Source: Pagrus major
Lineage: Eukaryota > Chordata > Actinopteri > Spariformes > Sparidae
DNA: 64,000 nt
Assembly: GCF_040436345.1 (NCBI RefSeq)
Contig: NC_133235.1
Coordinates: 17,260,660 to 17,324,659, forward strand
Reading direction: 5' to 3'
In this document: positions 49,561 to 62,819 of the stretch, piece after piece
How positions within the stretch are numbered: the first letter of the stretch is position 1
Layout of the letters: each line of letters opens with the position of its first letter
Notes under the pieces: model-generated
Seen by the model: only the letters and a program-made list of their open reading frames with translations
What the model was told of the DNA's origin: nothing
Databases searched by the model: none
Program-made: the position numbers and the translations under genes

Positions 49561-51489
49561 GCCATGATACTTTCTGGATTCTCTTCTTCCCCCAGTTTAA
49601 GTCTCTGCTTCTCGTCAAAACTATTCCTCCAAAAAGGAATGAGAATGGGGTAAAAAAATATCACTTATTTTTGTGACATATGCTGGACAATTTTACATTT
49701 TCAGGCCTCTAAAATCCTTCAAATAACACAAATAAGACAAATCAGGGGGAAAAAATACGCTGTTTTTGAACTGCTCACACATTGGGGAAACACTAAGGCC
49801 ATAAGCTGTGGTGAGGGGTCGAGAAGACATTTTAAGGCTGCAACCATGTTTAGTCATCAAAATGTCAGAATGAACATAAGGTCCATAAAACATTTCCAGA
49901 GCCACTGTGAAAGGCTTCAAATTACTTAATTACGTACTTAGTTGGTCACTTACTATCACATACAACAGAGAAATAAAGAGAAGTCTTACAATTGAAAGGT
50001 TTGAGTAATCGATTAATCACTCTATTCTAAGGGGTTACAATACAAAAAAAACCTTTCGAACACAGTATTTCATCCTGTGCTGCTTGGTGGGAAAATCTCT
50101 TATCAAACACAGCTCCAACTATTTCATGAATCACTCAGATGTGATATACAGAAACTGTAACCTCAGACATTACTAATATACAGTGTGTATTACAGAGTCA
50201 GTTCACTGACATTAACTGGAAATCTGACTTCATTATTTTTTCAGCCTTACTCTCAGAATTCTGCTGCTTTTATTCCTGGAAAACTACCCTGGATACTGTC
50301 CTGGCATCCAAAACAAAAAAGGCACGTCTGTTTGTTTAGTCAGTTAGTAAATGTGTCCTCTTTTAGCGCTCAATACAAGAGCTATAGCTCTCTAAACACG
50401 CCCCCTGGTAGTTCTTTAGCTCTCTATATTTACATGTTTGTCTTTCCTCTGTGCTGTGGAGTTACAGTGCCACGACATGCCCCGCAGTGCTGGAGGATTA
50501 TGTGAAAATGATATATCTATAATGACGGTTCTGTGCAACCTGAGGCTAAATCTACAGAGCAGTTTGAATAATGTTTTCCTTTGACAACTGTCTGCGATGG
50601 CACTGGTCTTAAAGTAAACACCCCCCTGCTAAACAAATAAAGATGTGTCCGGCTTGTATGAGAAGGAAGTTGTGTTGTCAAATAAGATGTCTTCCTTTAT
50701 CAAATACATAAAAAGAGGGCACCATTTATGTTTTATTACAAAGGAGGAAGTCATTCACTCTTCTCTGTCTCTGAACAAAACCATCAAAATAAATGTTGCT
50801 CGAGGCCAAATGAGAAGTCTTTTCTCGTAGCACAATGGAGGGTAAAATCCTTGTGTGTCCTCTTTGAGACAGCTCAGGACACCTGGCTGTTAAATGCAAG
50901 TTCAAAGGCTTGGGGGAGCTTTCAGTAACCTTCTGTTCTTGTTTTATATTAGGAAAAAGACAGACAAGTGCTCAGCAAGCACAGAGACACCTTGCATTCT
51001 GGATAATGACAATTGCAGATCTTCAGCTGTACCACAGAGGACAAGCCTCTACTCCCTGTCCTTCAAAACACTTTTTAAACCAAGTACAAATCTTCAGGAT
51101 CTACATCTGGATATTATCTGGACAGTCACAGATGTAATAAACGTTGACGCGTCCATGAGAAACCCCCTAATTCACTTTGATTGTCCACCAGAGCGCCTTT
51201 TGGTTTCGCTCACTGCTACTGAAAATATTTGTGTTTTCCCCTCTCTCGCTCCTCTGGACATTTGATAGTCCTTGGACGCCGTCCGACATACTTTCTGCTG
51301 TCTTAATGCCGGCCCGTTGCACCAAATGATATTTTAGCACAAGTGCATGGCAACAGCAAAACAAAGAGGCACAAGATGAATTCTTTGGCCGACCACTTTT
51401 TGAATTACTGATCATGTAAAAACCCGCTGTGGCTCCCAGATTGCAAACATCAGTCCTTGGAGCCTGCATGCAAACCAGTCCTCTAAATA

Positions 51490-51690
51490 GGCTTGTCTAT
51501 TTCTGTTGGGCTGCGGGGGGAAACATGTGTTTGACATCAGTGTCACTCGCTAGACGTTCTGCAGTGGGGCTTCATTGTCCCCTCGCAGCAACTCCACTTA
51601 AATAAACGGGTGACAATGGCTGATTTCAAAGAGCACCGGTAATTACAGTCCAATCAATGAGCTCATGTTTGAGGACAGCCCTGCTTACTG
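51490..51690. promoter_or_regulatory. Candidate regulatory block
   Basis: A non-repetitive stretch with close-packed transcription-factor-like words: CCACTTAA (NKX2-type) at 51594-51601, 'gacaatgg' (SOX-like), 'ggtaattaca' (homeobox) and 'caatcaatga'. It has no coding potential. The call is a guess based on motif density, not on conservation, which I cannot see. Confidence 0.2.
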
Positions 51691-52504
51691 AGGTTAAATG
51701 GTTTTTGGATCCTTCATTGTGTCTCATTTTGAATCTGTTTGGGCTGCTGTTTATACTAGCTCTTTGAAAAGGGCTCTGGATAGACAGCAGCAAAGTAAAC
51801 ACGCGCACAAAGTACAGCGTGTCCCGTGCCGCAACAAACTCTCCAAGACTGTCAAGCCATGTACAACATGCTCGACATCAAAGGGCAAAGTCATAAGCAA
51901 CTTTAAATCACAGAGGTACTCAGAAATCTGATGAGCAGTGACACTTTGGGCAGGCGAAAGTGAATGAGCAGCTCCGTCCTGCCATAACAACTACTGTTGA
52001 GGACCTCATAATCAAAACACTCAACAGGCAAATTGCTCCAGCTGTGCTGCTGATGATGCAGTGGAAAAAAATGCTAAGTGGCTCCCAGGTGTGGATGTGT
52101 ACCGACTAAGACGTGTGTTTCAGCTAATAAATAATATTAGGTCACACTAAACTTTTTCTTATGAAATCTTTTGAAACGAGAATTAAAATTCAGCCCGTGT
52201 AGTAAAAGTCTGAGAGATACTTTTCCCAACATAAAAGGATCACATGAACGAGACATAAAAAGAGAAATCAAAACAACAGAGTTCAGGAGGATTTGCCTTC
52301 AAATCCATCAGATTGTGACTTTAACTGCAAGGAAAGTTTTAATTTTTCTAACCCGAAACTTCATTCTAACCAAACCCGATTTAAATCGCTCTCACTTTTA
52401 ATTACCTTTGTGATTAACATCCACTTTGTGTAAACTTGTTGTACTTGTTTGACTGAAACCTCTTCACACGACATGCACGTGGGTATTTGTGCTGCTGGTG
52501 AGTT

Positions 52505-52800
52505 TTGTAAAAAGTACCTAAAAGTCACATTGTAAGTACCATCTAAAGTATTGTGTTAAAATATTGATTAAAGTGTAAGTCACCTATATGAATAATACTT
52601 GAGTAAAGTATCTGATAATAAATCTACTTAAAGACATAATATGTAACATCTCTGCGTTAAAATGTCTAAAAATGACTAGACTTTTGTGCTATATTTTGTT
52701 GAGTTGTGCACTTACATTATCTAAAATGTTTCCAACAATGTTCAAACAGAGAAATGCTTAATTTTGTTCAAGGCAACGGTAAGACTGCCTGTCACTATAA
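52505..52800. repeat. hAT-like family fragment followed by another fish repeat
   Basis: 52505-52625 ('ttgtaaaaagtacctaaaag', 'tacttgagtaaagtatctga') is a fragment of the family seen at 47712. 52626-52800 ('aagacataatatgtaacatc', 'gttaaaatgtctaaaaatga', 'aatgtttccaacaatgttca') is a different dispersed repeat, which occurs inverted at 55380-55527. Confidence 0.6.
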
Positions 52801-54259
52801 CCTCTGTGAGAGAGTCAGAGAGCGAGGAAGGGAGTAGGCAGATGTGACTAAAGGTAACGTGAATACAGCTTTAAACATGAACTAGGGCTATCATGGTATA
52901 AGATTTGCGCTCCAAAAAAATTCAGTATCAAGCTCTCATCTGTCATCTCCTCTGACATGATTTTGTGTGTAGTCGTAGCCACACAATGAGGAAGTAGCTT
53001 GCTGACTAGTTATGCCTCTCCTTCTTCTTTTGAATGTTTTATGGTTTGTGGCAACCAGCATTAAGGTGCAGCTACTACTGTTTGAGAATGCAAGAACAGA
53101 AAGAAACAGAAATCATTTAAGAGGCACTGGATTGTTTACACGTCAAACATCATATGTATATCATTAACATGATATCACTGTTGCAATTTTAAATATCTCG
53201 GTTTCAGTATCGGAGTCACGTAGGGGGATTTTCATCAGCTGTGGTGGTTGTTAACAGCAAATACAACAACTCCCATGATCCCACGCTACTTACATCTTTG
53301 AGAGAATTCATCCGATTTTGTGACTCTGAGCTGGATGTCAACGGGAAGTACGATACTGCTGAAAAAGAGCAGGCCTACATTGTGCCTCTCTGAATGAAAT
53401 GTTCATATAAAAGCTCTCCTGTTGTAAAAGCAGGTGATGCTTGTGACCAGTATCCTCATGAACCCAACCAGTCACTGTTTCCCAGTCCCAGAGAAACCTT
53501 GTGTATTTACCCAATCAGCTCATGCAGAAGAGGAGGAATGAGAGGCCTGTGTGACACCAGCTCTCTCCCTCTATAATTTCCGTCCCCATTTTCCACCAAG
53601 ACCACTCAATCTTACAGCCATATGGCGGTTTGCTGCCATAACCATTCACAGCTGAGTAAAAATAAACCTTTGGGACGCATCCTCGGGACAGGGGTTTGAA
53701 GACGCATCCAGTACCACTTGTGCTTGACTTTGTGCTGGTTACGATAACCTACTGTGATTCATCCTATCTGCAGATGATTCCCCTCATATAATTTGCAATG
53801 GGAGTACGGTCAGGGTATACAATATCCTTCAGTTAAAACTCAAGGGTGAGGCAAAAATAGAAATTCAACCACATGAAGAGGTTCAGACCAGAAATAGCTT
53901 GTTTGATGGGTATATATTTCGGTGGTGCAATGATGGGGTCTCTCTAGAGAGCTTTAAAAGCTGCCCCCATTTATGATTTGGGGAAGGGTGGTTGCACACG
54001 TGGTTAGCTTACTGTGTGCTTCAGCATAAGACGCAGAGAGTTTAAGAATTCAAATACCCTGCAGCATTTGGTTTTTAAAAAATAACATCTTCAAATGTAA
54101 ATTGCACACATCTGTGCTCCTAAAATAAACACACGTGTGGAGAATGCTACTTATTGTTAATCTTAGACAAGATTAATGAGATTAACTAATGCTCTTTCAT
54201 CAGCCTTTGCGCAAGCACAGCATGTCTTCATATCAGTCTGATGTAGTAACTACTGTATA

Positions 54260-54420
54260 TTAGGAGGTGTGGCAGCCGCCTGCTGCCTCCCACGTTGATT
54301 AACCCGTAAATGTGGTGTGTGGTGTGCAGACAGGAGACACAACCTTCGCCCACCTCGTGGCAATTAAAGCGATTACTGTCTCTGTAATTATTGTGCCTGA
54401 TTTATGGCCTAGTGCGTATT
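54260..54420. promoter_or_regulatory. Candidate regulatory block with homeobox-like sites
   Basis: Non-repetitive DNA with 'cacgttgattaacccgtaaa', 'ggcaattaaagcgattactg', 'ctctgtaattattgtgcctg' and TGATTTATGG, the last matching a HOX-PBX composite. TGTGGT occurs twice. It lies in the gene-poor right part, has no open frame of note, and has the look of a conserved non-coding element. Conservation itself was not tested. Confidence 0.25.
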
Positions 54421-54649
54421 GTAACAGTTAGTATTTCACAATGGAAAAACACTATTGGTACATTATGTTCATTAACGGCTCAAATGCTTTTGCGCAGACA
54501 ACCTGAGATGTACCGACAGAACGTTTACTTGGGTAAGCTCTTTAAACTCTCTGATACGACGACGTCACAAAAAACTCTTTGCGTAATGGCTTTCCAGGGA
54601 TATTAATAAATCCCAATGTAAGTTTGAAACAGCTTTGTCTAGACCACCA

Positions 54650-55100
54650 TTTGGTCTAGACTGAATTATTCAACTATGAGAAGTATCGCTGTGAAATTTT
54701 CTACAAACATTCAGGGTGCCTAGATGATGACTCCTACTGACTTTAGTGATCCCCTGACTGATCACTATTGTGGTTATGAGTCAAATATCAACTATTGGAT
54801 GGGATGGAAATTAAATTTGGTGCAGATGTGCATGTCTTCAAGGTGAACTGATGATGAACTCATGATCCCCTAACTTTCCATATAGCATCATCAGGTTTAA
54901 AATGCTTTTATGACCAAATACCATCAAAACGAACACATGCATTCTCATCAGCCTCAGCTGTACTTTGTGTTTAGTGCGAATAGCATTCTAACATGCTAAA
55001 CTCAGATGGTAAACATGGTAGATATGCTAAATAAGAAGCTAAATATTGATATGTTAGCATTGTTAGCATTAGCATTTAATTCAAAGCACATAAGCACAGT
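54650..55100. repeat. Diverged teleost repeat rich in 'gctaa' and 'gttagcat'
   Basis: 'tggatgggatggaaattaaa', 'tcatgatcccctaactttcc', 'atcagcctcagctgtacttt' and 'gttagcattgttagcattag' follow the order of a common fish repeat related to that at 20340-20840. Confidence 0.6.
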
Positions 55101-55379
55101 CTACAGACTGGATAAATAGTGGACAGAGCTTCCGGCTTCTGAAGTGTCATTCGTTCTAATGGCCTGTAGGGGCTGATCACCTGGTGATCGATAAGTCACT
55201 ACCACGGTGTGTCCTCAGGTTTTCTGTCAGATCCAATCAGGATATCCCCCCCAGGTCCACCCTCTTGTCCAAATATGGTGACTTTTGGCTCCAAAAAACA
55301 AAGTTTGCAGCGACTTTAATGCCAAACTAGAGGCTTGGCCTGCAAACCAATGGGTGACATCTAGGTGGTATTAGAAGAA

Positions 55380-55527
55380 GAATGTTCCATTATCTTGGAC
55401 AAAACTAGGGATTCCTATGGGTTTGATCTTTGTTGGAAACATTCAGGATAATGTACTATAAAAAATATAGGTATAGTTGTTCTTAGACATTTTAGCGCAG
55501 GAATGTTACATATTATATTTTTAAAGA
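55380..55527 (-). repeat. Inverted copy of the 52626 repeat
   Basis: Read on the - strand, it gives 'aatatgtaacattcctgcgc', 'taaaatgtctaagaac' and 'ctgaatgtttccaacaaaga', matching 52630-52745 in order. An independent, oppositely oriented copy is the simplest reading. Confidence 0.6.
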
Positions 55528-58500
55528 AAGGGAAACTCAACACATTCTGTATCTGAGACACCTGAATATTTGTCAGTGCAAAGATCCTCTTAAATTGACC
55601 TTTTCACCCCAGGTTAATTGACTTCTCCACTCTCAGCACTCAGAAGTGTCTTAGAAGCTTCAGCTGCCACCTGTCAGCACACCAAAGCTGAGGTTGTAGT
55701 GCTGTGATCACTATCTCAACATCTACACAGAGGGGCAATTTACTCTCATGCCCACAGGAGATCATAAGGCACTCAAGCGATAAATTACAAGCCTGAATCA
55801 AAGGCTGCAGCTCCAAGTGTGTGAACAGGAAATATTTGTGAAATAATGTTTGATTTCAGCAGCGCGGAATTTTTTTAACAGCTATTTCTGTTTTATGTGT
55901 TACTGTCACAGTAGGATGTGTTTCCTCATAACTTCATGCTCACCTTAGAGACACAAGGGATGATTCACTCCCTCTGTTAGCACTGGCATCGTATTGTCTT
56001 CAATAAATAGACAGGAAATAATCATAAAACTCGTGCAAATCACCTGAATGCAACTGCTCTACCTAACACGACACTTAGTTGAGTCACAGCTTAGGACAGC
56101 ATGCCGATGTGTTCTGTCAGCTACACAGGAAATCCTACCTCAGTTTCATAAGACTACATGAGCTCTGACTTTAAATATGTGTGCAGCTGCTCAGTGTGAA
56201 AAACTGTTCAAGTGTGACTATAATAAAGTACCTTATCTGTGGTTTTAGACCTATCAACAACAAATCACATCTACTTTACAATACTGGCAACTGGTTTTTC
56301 ACAACATGCCACGAGTTTCTAGATTTATTTTCTAACTTCCTGGCACTGATTTCTAAGGTATGAAAATTAACTTAAAAAGCTTAAGATTTAGATGTGCCAT
56401 ACATCAAAATGAACATATCTCTGGCTTCTGGTATGTTGTCTAAGATGTTTCATTGAAGTGTGAAGAAAGACCATTTTGAAAACTTCTCTTGTTGGTGCAA
56501 GAACAATGGGTAAACATGCATGTTGTGAAAAGGACTCTTAGAATTTAGTCCTTTCTTGCATGGAAAGTTTGCTTGAATTCACCAACGAGATTTTCCTAAA
56601 TAGTCCTTGCTCACAGTTCTACCATGCAATAACCTTATTTATAACTGTATTATTCATTTTGGTGTACCTTTGCCCATATTGGATAGTAGCCAGTGAGAGA
56701 TGCAACAGGAAACCACCCGTAAGCAGTAGTCTATATTCATCATTCGAAAAGAGAAACTCAGGACTGCAGATATACAAACCGCTGACATGATAGTCAACTG
56801 CATAGACACTTCTAATTAAGAATATGTCTATGTAAAATATAAAAGTTGCAAATGTCACTGGCAAAAAAAAAAAGAAGAAACTGCAATAAATGGATGAAAT
56901 CAATGGGCTTTCCCTGTCTTTTTCTATTTCTCTTGTCGCACTGATTTTCTTTACCTGAACAGCCAATTAGAGTGATTTTTCTCACCCACGGGCTCCGCCG
57001 CAGATTCTACAAGCTCAGTGGGCCATAAAGCCGCCGACAAGGGCTGACTAGTGCCAACCGTGTAGGACACACTGCAAAAACTGTGTCAGGACCCAAAGGG
57101 ATGTCATAAGGGAATGCACAGGCGAGGAGGGACCATGGTGCATCCAAGAAAAAGAACCAAAGGATAACATGGATGTTTTGAAAGGGATAAGTTTGACTTA
57201 AGTCCTTTCTAAGAATTGTTGTTTGGTTGCCAAGTAGCCTTAAATCTTGAAGCATATGTCAACAAGAGTTTACACAATAGTCCCTGCTTATAGCTGCATT
57301 ACCATAACGTAACTTTGAGGGAAAGCTATGGTAACCCTAGAAGTTGAGTCAGTCTAAACACTGTGTTGTTATTTGGCAAATATCCATCACTAAATTATGT
57401 TACGTCACTTAACCTAAACCACAGGTATGTCTTTTAAGGTGTCTATTTGTTGGTGGAAGTGGGGACCAGAATCTGTATATGTCATCTAAGATTCATGGCA
57501 TTCCCCAGAAATTACCACACAGGGGACGTTTCAGCTGTTTGTTTGAGCAACAGCCACTTGATTTAGATGATGGATCCAGATCTGCCTGCGGGACATCTTT
57601 CATTACCTCAACACTGTGTAAAATGTTTGATGATTGAAGGGAATTCTTCGCCTGCCTCCTTCCTTGTTTCTCTCTTCATCCGTCACATAATAGCTTCAAT
57701 ATCCCCACCTCTTTCTTTTCCTCTCCTGTCCTCCACATACACACCTGACAGGAAAGGTGAAGCGAGGTGAGGAGCAACAGAGGCAACAGCATCCCTCAGG
57801 GCTGAGGCTCCTCTCCTTTGATCCTCCACAGCAGATATGATCATTGACGGTACCTCGCTGCCCTGCCCCAAAAGACCTTCAGAGTCATCCCTCTGAATTC
57901 AAGCCGTGCTAATCTCGCTGATCTTTATCTCCTCACTAAAGAAAAAAAAAAAACAAGGACCAAAGGACCAAAGAAAAACCACTTTGTGTCTCAAAATTCA
58001 ACAGAATCCCTTCTCCTAAATCGTAATGAGGAGTTTCACTACCAAGAGATGAAACAGTTCAGCTCTGCCACCTGTTTGTGTGCTGTTTGGGCTGCGCTTT
58101 CCAAGGGAGGCTGAGGGTGAGCCAGAGTTCCCCTTTTGTGTCAGGCTCATAGCTTTTAAACAGATGCTGGATCGGCTGCAGCCAAACCAGCCTCACTTTT
58201 AGTGTTGACCCATGTGGTAATTCTATTTAGCTTCTTACAGACCCCATTAAATTTACCCAAAAGACTCGAGCCAAATATATCAAGCAATTTCAGTTTATAT
58301 GGAGTCGACTTTAGTGAGTCACTTTTAGTTTTACCAGCAGCGTGCACAGGTTGGTTTGAAGGAATCCTCCAGGAGATATATTTTGAGGATGATTTAAAAC
58401 TCAGGGGAGTTTAACTTGCTCTACTCCCACAAGAGATGTGTTAAAGTGTTTGAGTTATATTGTTAGAAGCCTGTGTGGGAAAGTCTTCGAACATGTGTTC

Positions 58501-58879
58501 CCTCAGAATGAAAACTGTGTATGCAGTTCGTTGACTCACACTGCCATACAATGTGCGACGTCCACTCCCTCTGCTTCTGACAGAAATTGAGTGACAGATA
58601 CATTTCAGCCATGCAGTAGGCGGGTTACAGAGGAAGAAATTAGTCAAATGTGTTGATGTCCTTGTCTAATTTAGCAGAACATCCCCATAAACTCATCTGC
58701 ACTCCCTCCTAATCATCTATTACCCTCCTACATGGACAACAACAACAGAAGAGCCCATTTCCCTCTGCGGATGGTTAGCTGCAATGGTTTTATAATGGCT
58801 TACACTTTGAAATGTCCTCTTCTATTTTATAGGAAGAAGGAAAAATAATAACAGCAACATTCCTGAGGGGCTGTAATTT

Positions 58880-59170
58880 TCTTCCGGCGGGTAAAAGTTG
58901 TCCATTATGGTCAGGGTCAAGGAACACATGCAACCCCGTCATCAGGGCCGCGTGGTCGGCCACATCAGAACCGCCCGTCACGACCAGTGGAAAGGCCCTG
59001 TCTGTTAGCACAACACACAGCCAATCACCAGCCAGAGGCCCCAGCGCCTCGGTACATTTGCCCCCCCAACCACGCCGTGCTCTAATTTAAGCACACATAT
59101 TCCATTGAAATTACAGCATACATACCCACCCTTCCCTGCAATTTTCATGATTTGCACGCTGATGGGGTGA
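58880..59170. promoter_or_regulatory. Candidate regulatory block
   Basis: A GC-moderate stretch ('ggccgcgtggtcggccacat', 'ccaaccacgccgtgctctaa', 'aatttaagcacacatattcc') followed by AT-rich 'ccctgcaattttcatgattt'. Non-coding and not recognised as a repeat. Very tentative. Confidence 0.15.
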
Positions 59171-59844
59171 ACTCAGACAATGCTGATGCAGTGGATACTC
59201 AGGATGTTTCTTTTTCTTTGTTTTCAGTCAGTGGAGCAACTGAAAGGTCAGAGACAGGCTTATCAAGCTCAGAGGAAAACAAAAACACAAACCGTACATA
59301 CATCCAAACAATAGCTACATTGGAAAATTACCTTTTGATTCAGTCAGTGATAGGACAGCAGCGTTATCACACAGTAACGGATCACTGAAGAGCAAAAGTC
59401 ACTCATTCACTGAATTTATTTGCCCTTATCAGATAGCTGGTTCCCAGTCTCGTGCTATCTGTTTTCTGAATGAGCAACAAAACGTGAGAAACTTAATCCA
59501 TTCAGATTTACAAGCAAACCACATCTGGATTGACATCTCAGTGACAGTTTTTGAACATCTTAACCTCGCCACAAATAGTCTGTGAAGATTCATCTGACAA
59601 GATTTGACATTCCTGGTGCATGGGTTTGATCGATGTGAAACATAATAAAATACTTTTAATGACAACATGCCAAACAGGAACATAAATCTTTATATCAAGT
59701 AAGCAATAACAATATAATTTCAGTCCAACATGGTAATAAATATTGAATACAAATATGAAACCTTTTACAACAAGATTAGAAGATTAGCCTCCAAAAATAT
59801 GTACAGCAAGTTGTTTCTGACCACTTATATTAAAGTAGTAAATA

Positions 59845-60230
59845 CGCTGCTTCTTAAAGCAACATTATGTAGAAATTTGGATTTTGTCAAATTTGGCGCT
59901 CCCCACCGTTTCTGAGTGCAACATAACTGTCCCAAAATTCTAGGTTTCTGTTACAATTTGTTAAATGTAATTTAGCGTTACATGCTAACTACAAACAAAA
60001 CTTGGCACGTCAGAACAATGTTGTGTCTTCAAAACGTATGTCGTGAATGCATGCAGTCTCTGTGTCTCGTCTGAGCTTCCTCCATCAACTAACACCCAAC
60101 TCTGCAGACCTCCACAGCTTCACAGAGCGTTTTAGCATCTTTCAGTTGTTTGTTTTGGTCTTACAAAGTTAGCAGCTAGTTAGTGTTTACCATAGAAAAG
60201 CTTTTAGCTTTAAAGAGCTGGATATTTATC
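59845..60230. repeat. Probable teleost interspersed repeat
   Basis: 'taaagcaacattatgtagaa', 'ggattttgtcaaatttggcg', 'gagtgcaacataactgtccc' and 'aaaattctaggtttctgtta' are typical of a short dispersed fish repeat. The right end is unclear. Confidence 0.5.
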
Positions 60231-61289
60231 TCAGGAGTTGTTGGGAATCAAACCAGAGACTAACTTAAGTGTTTTGACTATTCATGCATCAACAGATGCA
60301 TGTCAAACTCAACGTTTTTCATTAATGGAGACACTCTTAAAAAAAACATCACAGCCTGGCAACATGTTTGAATGTCTGCTGGCAGAACAAACTGTCAAGG
60401 GTTAAAATGTTGCTCACTGTGGGTTCTAGTCACGCAAGAGTACACGTCTTTCATCTAAAGTATGAGTATGTTGGCTTGTGTGGGATGTCACTTGGCTGCA
60501 TCAACACGACAATCTCAACTGGAATTTTACAGGTGCTGTGGGAATGTACAGCTCCTCTCTACAAAAAAAACAGCTTCACACCTACACAGTCTCAAACTTT
60601 CATAGTTGTTGTTGGACCTAAAGTTATTTGGCATATCTCCGTCTGACGCGTTGACAGAGAACGCCGTCACGTTCTCACAAGGCCTGTCTGTGTCTAATAG
60701 GTGCAATGAAAGACATGACAGCAATTACAAAAACACACACCTCACCTGGGAATGCCTTTTAAAAACACTGCACTGCACTGCGTGGTGCATCCTTAGATAG
60801 ATGGTGGCAGTGATGAGTCATTGCAGCAAGCTGGGAACCTGCAAGGTGAAATATGTTGTGGTGTCTTGGTATTCTGACTATCAGACTATCAGATCTAGAC
60901 ATCATCACAGGGGTTTGAATTTATTTTTAGAAGACTTGTTTGTTGTGCTTGTCATTTGTGTTTGTGTTTGAAAGCAAATTCCACAAGTATAACAGAATGT
61001 TTCACCTTTTTAAGCCAACAACGCCGTCAAGGTCTATGCACAGGTATCCAACACAGGGAGGTATTTAACTCCTGGTCACAAAGGAGACAAATATCTAATA
61101 TATCAACCAAGACCAGTGGTTTCTTCCACTTGTACTCAAGGAAGTAGCCACGTGGGAAGATAATTCACTCAACCAAGCTCAACTAAATCAAATAGAAAGT
61201 AGAAATTGTGATTAAGATAAAGAAGTACTGTAGGCTGTATCCCATGTTAAGGGGGACCATAAACAGCCGACATAGTAAGCATTGAATAA

Positions 61290-61490
61290 ACAGTTGAAAT
61301 AGGTACCTAAATGCAGGTGAAATAGCTGAAAGTAACAAACATTTGAAATAGCTTGCTAGGTTTAAAAGATAAGCAGCTGAAATAGTTTGTTAAAAGTAAC
61401 GTATAAACCGTTTTAAAAATGTGCTTAAAATAATGAAAAAAACATTGAAATTGCTAGCTAAATGTAACAGACAGTTCAAATAACTAGCTC
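61290..61490. repeat. Degenerate tandem repeat with 'gaaatagct' core
   Basis: Words such as TTGAAATAG, CTGAAATAG, GCTGAAAGTAAC, GCTAAATGTAAC and GTTCAAATAACTAGCT recur at roughly 30-40 base spacing. It reads as an old minisatellite, possibly within a larger repeat that continues to about 61860. Confidence 0.5.
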
Positions 61491-62039
61491 GGTTGCGGTA
61501 TTTGGATTCCACTGGATTTCTTGCAACTCATAGTGTAGCTCTGGTTAGCTCTGTTTTTCCTACAGTTCTGATACAGTGGTTTAGTTTCCCTGGTAAACAA
61601 GCCAACCACTTTGGCCTCCCTCTCGGTCTTCTGCTGCCCTTCTTGGAGTCACTCATCCTCCGGAGCTGCTCCTTGCTGCCAGCTGCCTCTTTTTTCTTTT
61701 TTTCTTTTTTTCTTACATCATCAGTACATTACAGTGACAGCCATTTTATAATCCATCCATACGAAAAGATCTTGAACATGGTGGGTGTGGTGTTGTTGAA
61801 AGGGTAGACTACTTAGCTTGTCTGGGTTGTGAGGGGTAGACAAAAAAGGTTGAGAACCACCAACTCAGACAACACTTCACAACAGAAGTATTTTAATCCC
61901 CAGTCTTCATTTTGGAATGATGTGTCAAACTGGTTTTTGAGTAATGAAACTAGTCACACGACCAACGCAAGTGCATACACGTCACGTTTACAGCTCAGGT
62001 AAACTGTAAACATGCCATGTGTAACAGTGATGCATTTCA

Positions 62040-62440
62040 TTCATTTACCCAGGTGTGTTGAAGGCACCACAATGCTACGCTATCGCACAGTAAGTGCTTT
62101 TGAATAGGAATTTGTTCATTGTCACATAAGATGGAGAGCCGAGGGGGCCTTGGCATTTGAAAAGGCCGTATTTGAGGGCCTCCTCTGCGAGTGTTTACCT
62201 TCAAGGACAAATGAAGCCATTGAGTCCCTGCGAGCTGTGAATGAGCTCCTTCTGCACACACGGGCTTTTTGAATGCACATCAAAACAACCTCAGCAAACC
62301 CAGGGACACATTCCTCAGGCGTTTAATGTGAGGGCAAATAGGCAACCACTTCAATAAAATACCTCTCTGATGGAATTGCATAAGTCGGAAAACCAAGCAC
62401 TGGACAGACTGGGGTGAAACTCCGGGAACACCGACGGTTG
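62040..62440. promoter_or_regulatory. Candidate regulatory block
   Basis: About 400 bases of balanced composition with no repeat words that I recognise and no coding potential ('gaaaaggccgtatttgaggg', 'cattgagtccctgcgagctg', 'gaactccgggaacaccgacg'-like text near the end). It contrasts with the AT-rich surroundings. Tentative. Confidence 0.2.
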
Positions 62441-62819
62441 AAGGTTTACCTGAAGTTTTTTAAAGAGAGGGGATTTATTGTGCTGACAGCTTTACAGCGG
62501 ACATACATGAAACTAGTATGTGCAGGTACAAAAACTTGATTGAGCGAGTGCTGAGGCTGTCATTTCTCTAGATAACAAGATGTATATCAGTGTCACCACC
62601 TCAAAGCAGAATTTGTTGATCTAATCTTTGTAAAATACATAGAGGAAGACGAAGAAAAACCTCTGCCACATGTCTATTTTTATATGCCGTCTTTTTGAGG
62701 TTGAAAAGACAATAACAAGTTGAGCCCTGCGAAGGCCATCCTATTTTAATTATATTGTACCAAAGCTCCCCCGCCCCATCTCCCTCCCCTTTCCGCAAAC
62801 CCCTTCCCTTCACAAACAC

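Noticed and set aside
50894-51265. 123-codon + strand open frame in the gene-poor region
   Set aside because: Amino-acid content follows base composition and no domain is visible. Treated as chance.
52626-55527. A single large transposon bounded by the inverted repeats
   Set aside because: The two copies align over more than 100 bases of repeat body, not just at their ends, and there is no transposase frame between them. Two independent insertions are simpler.
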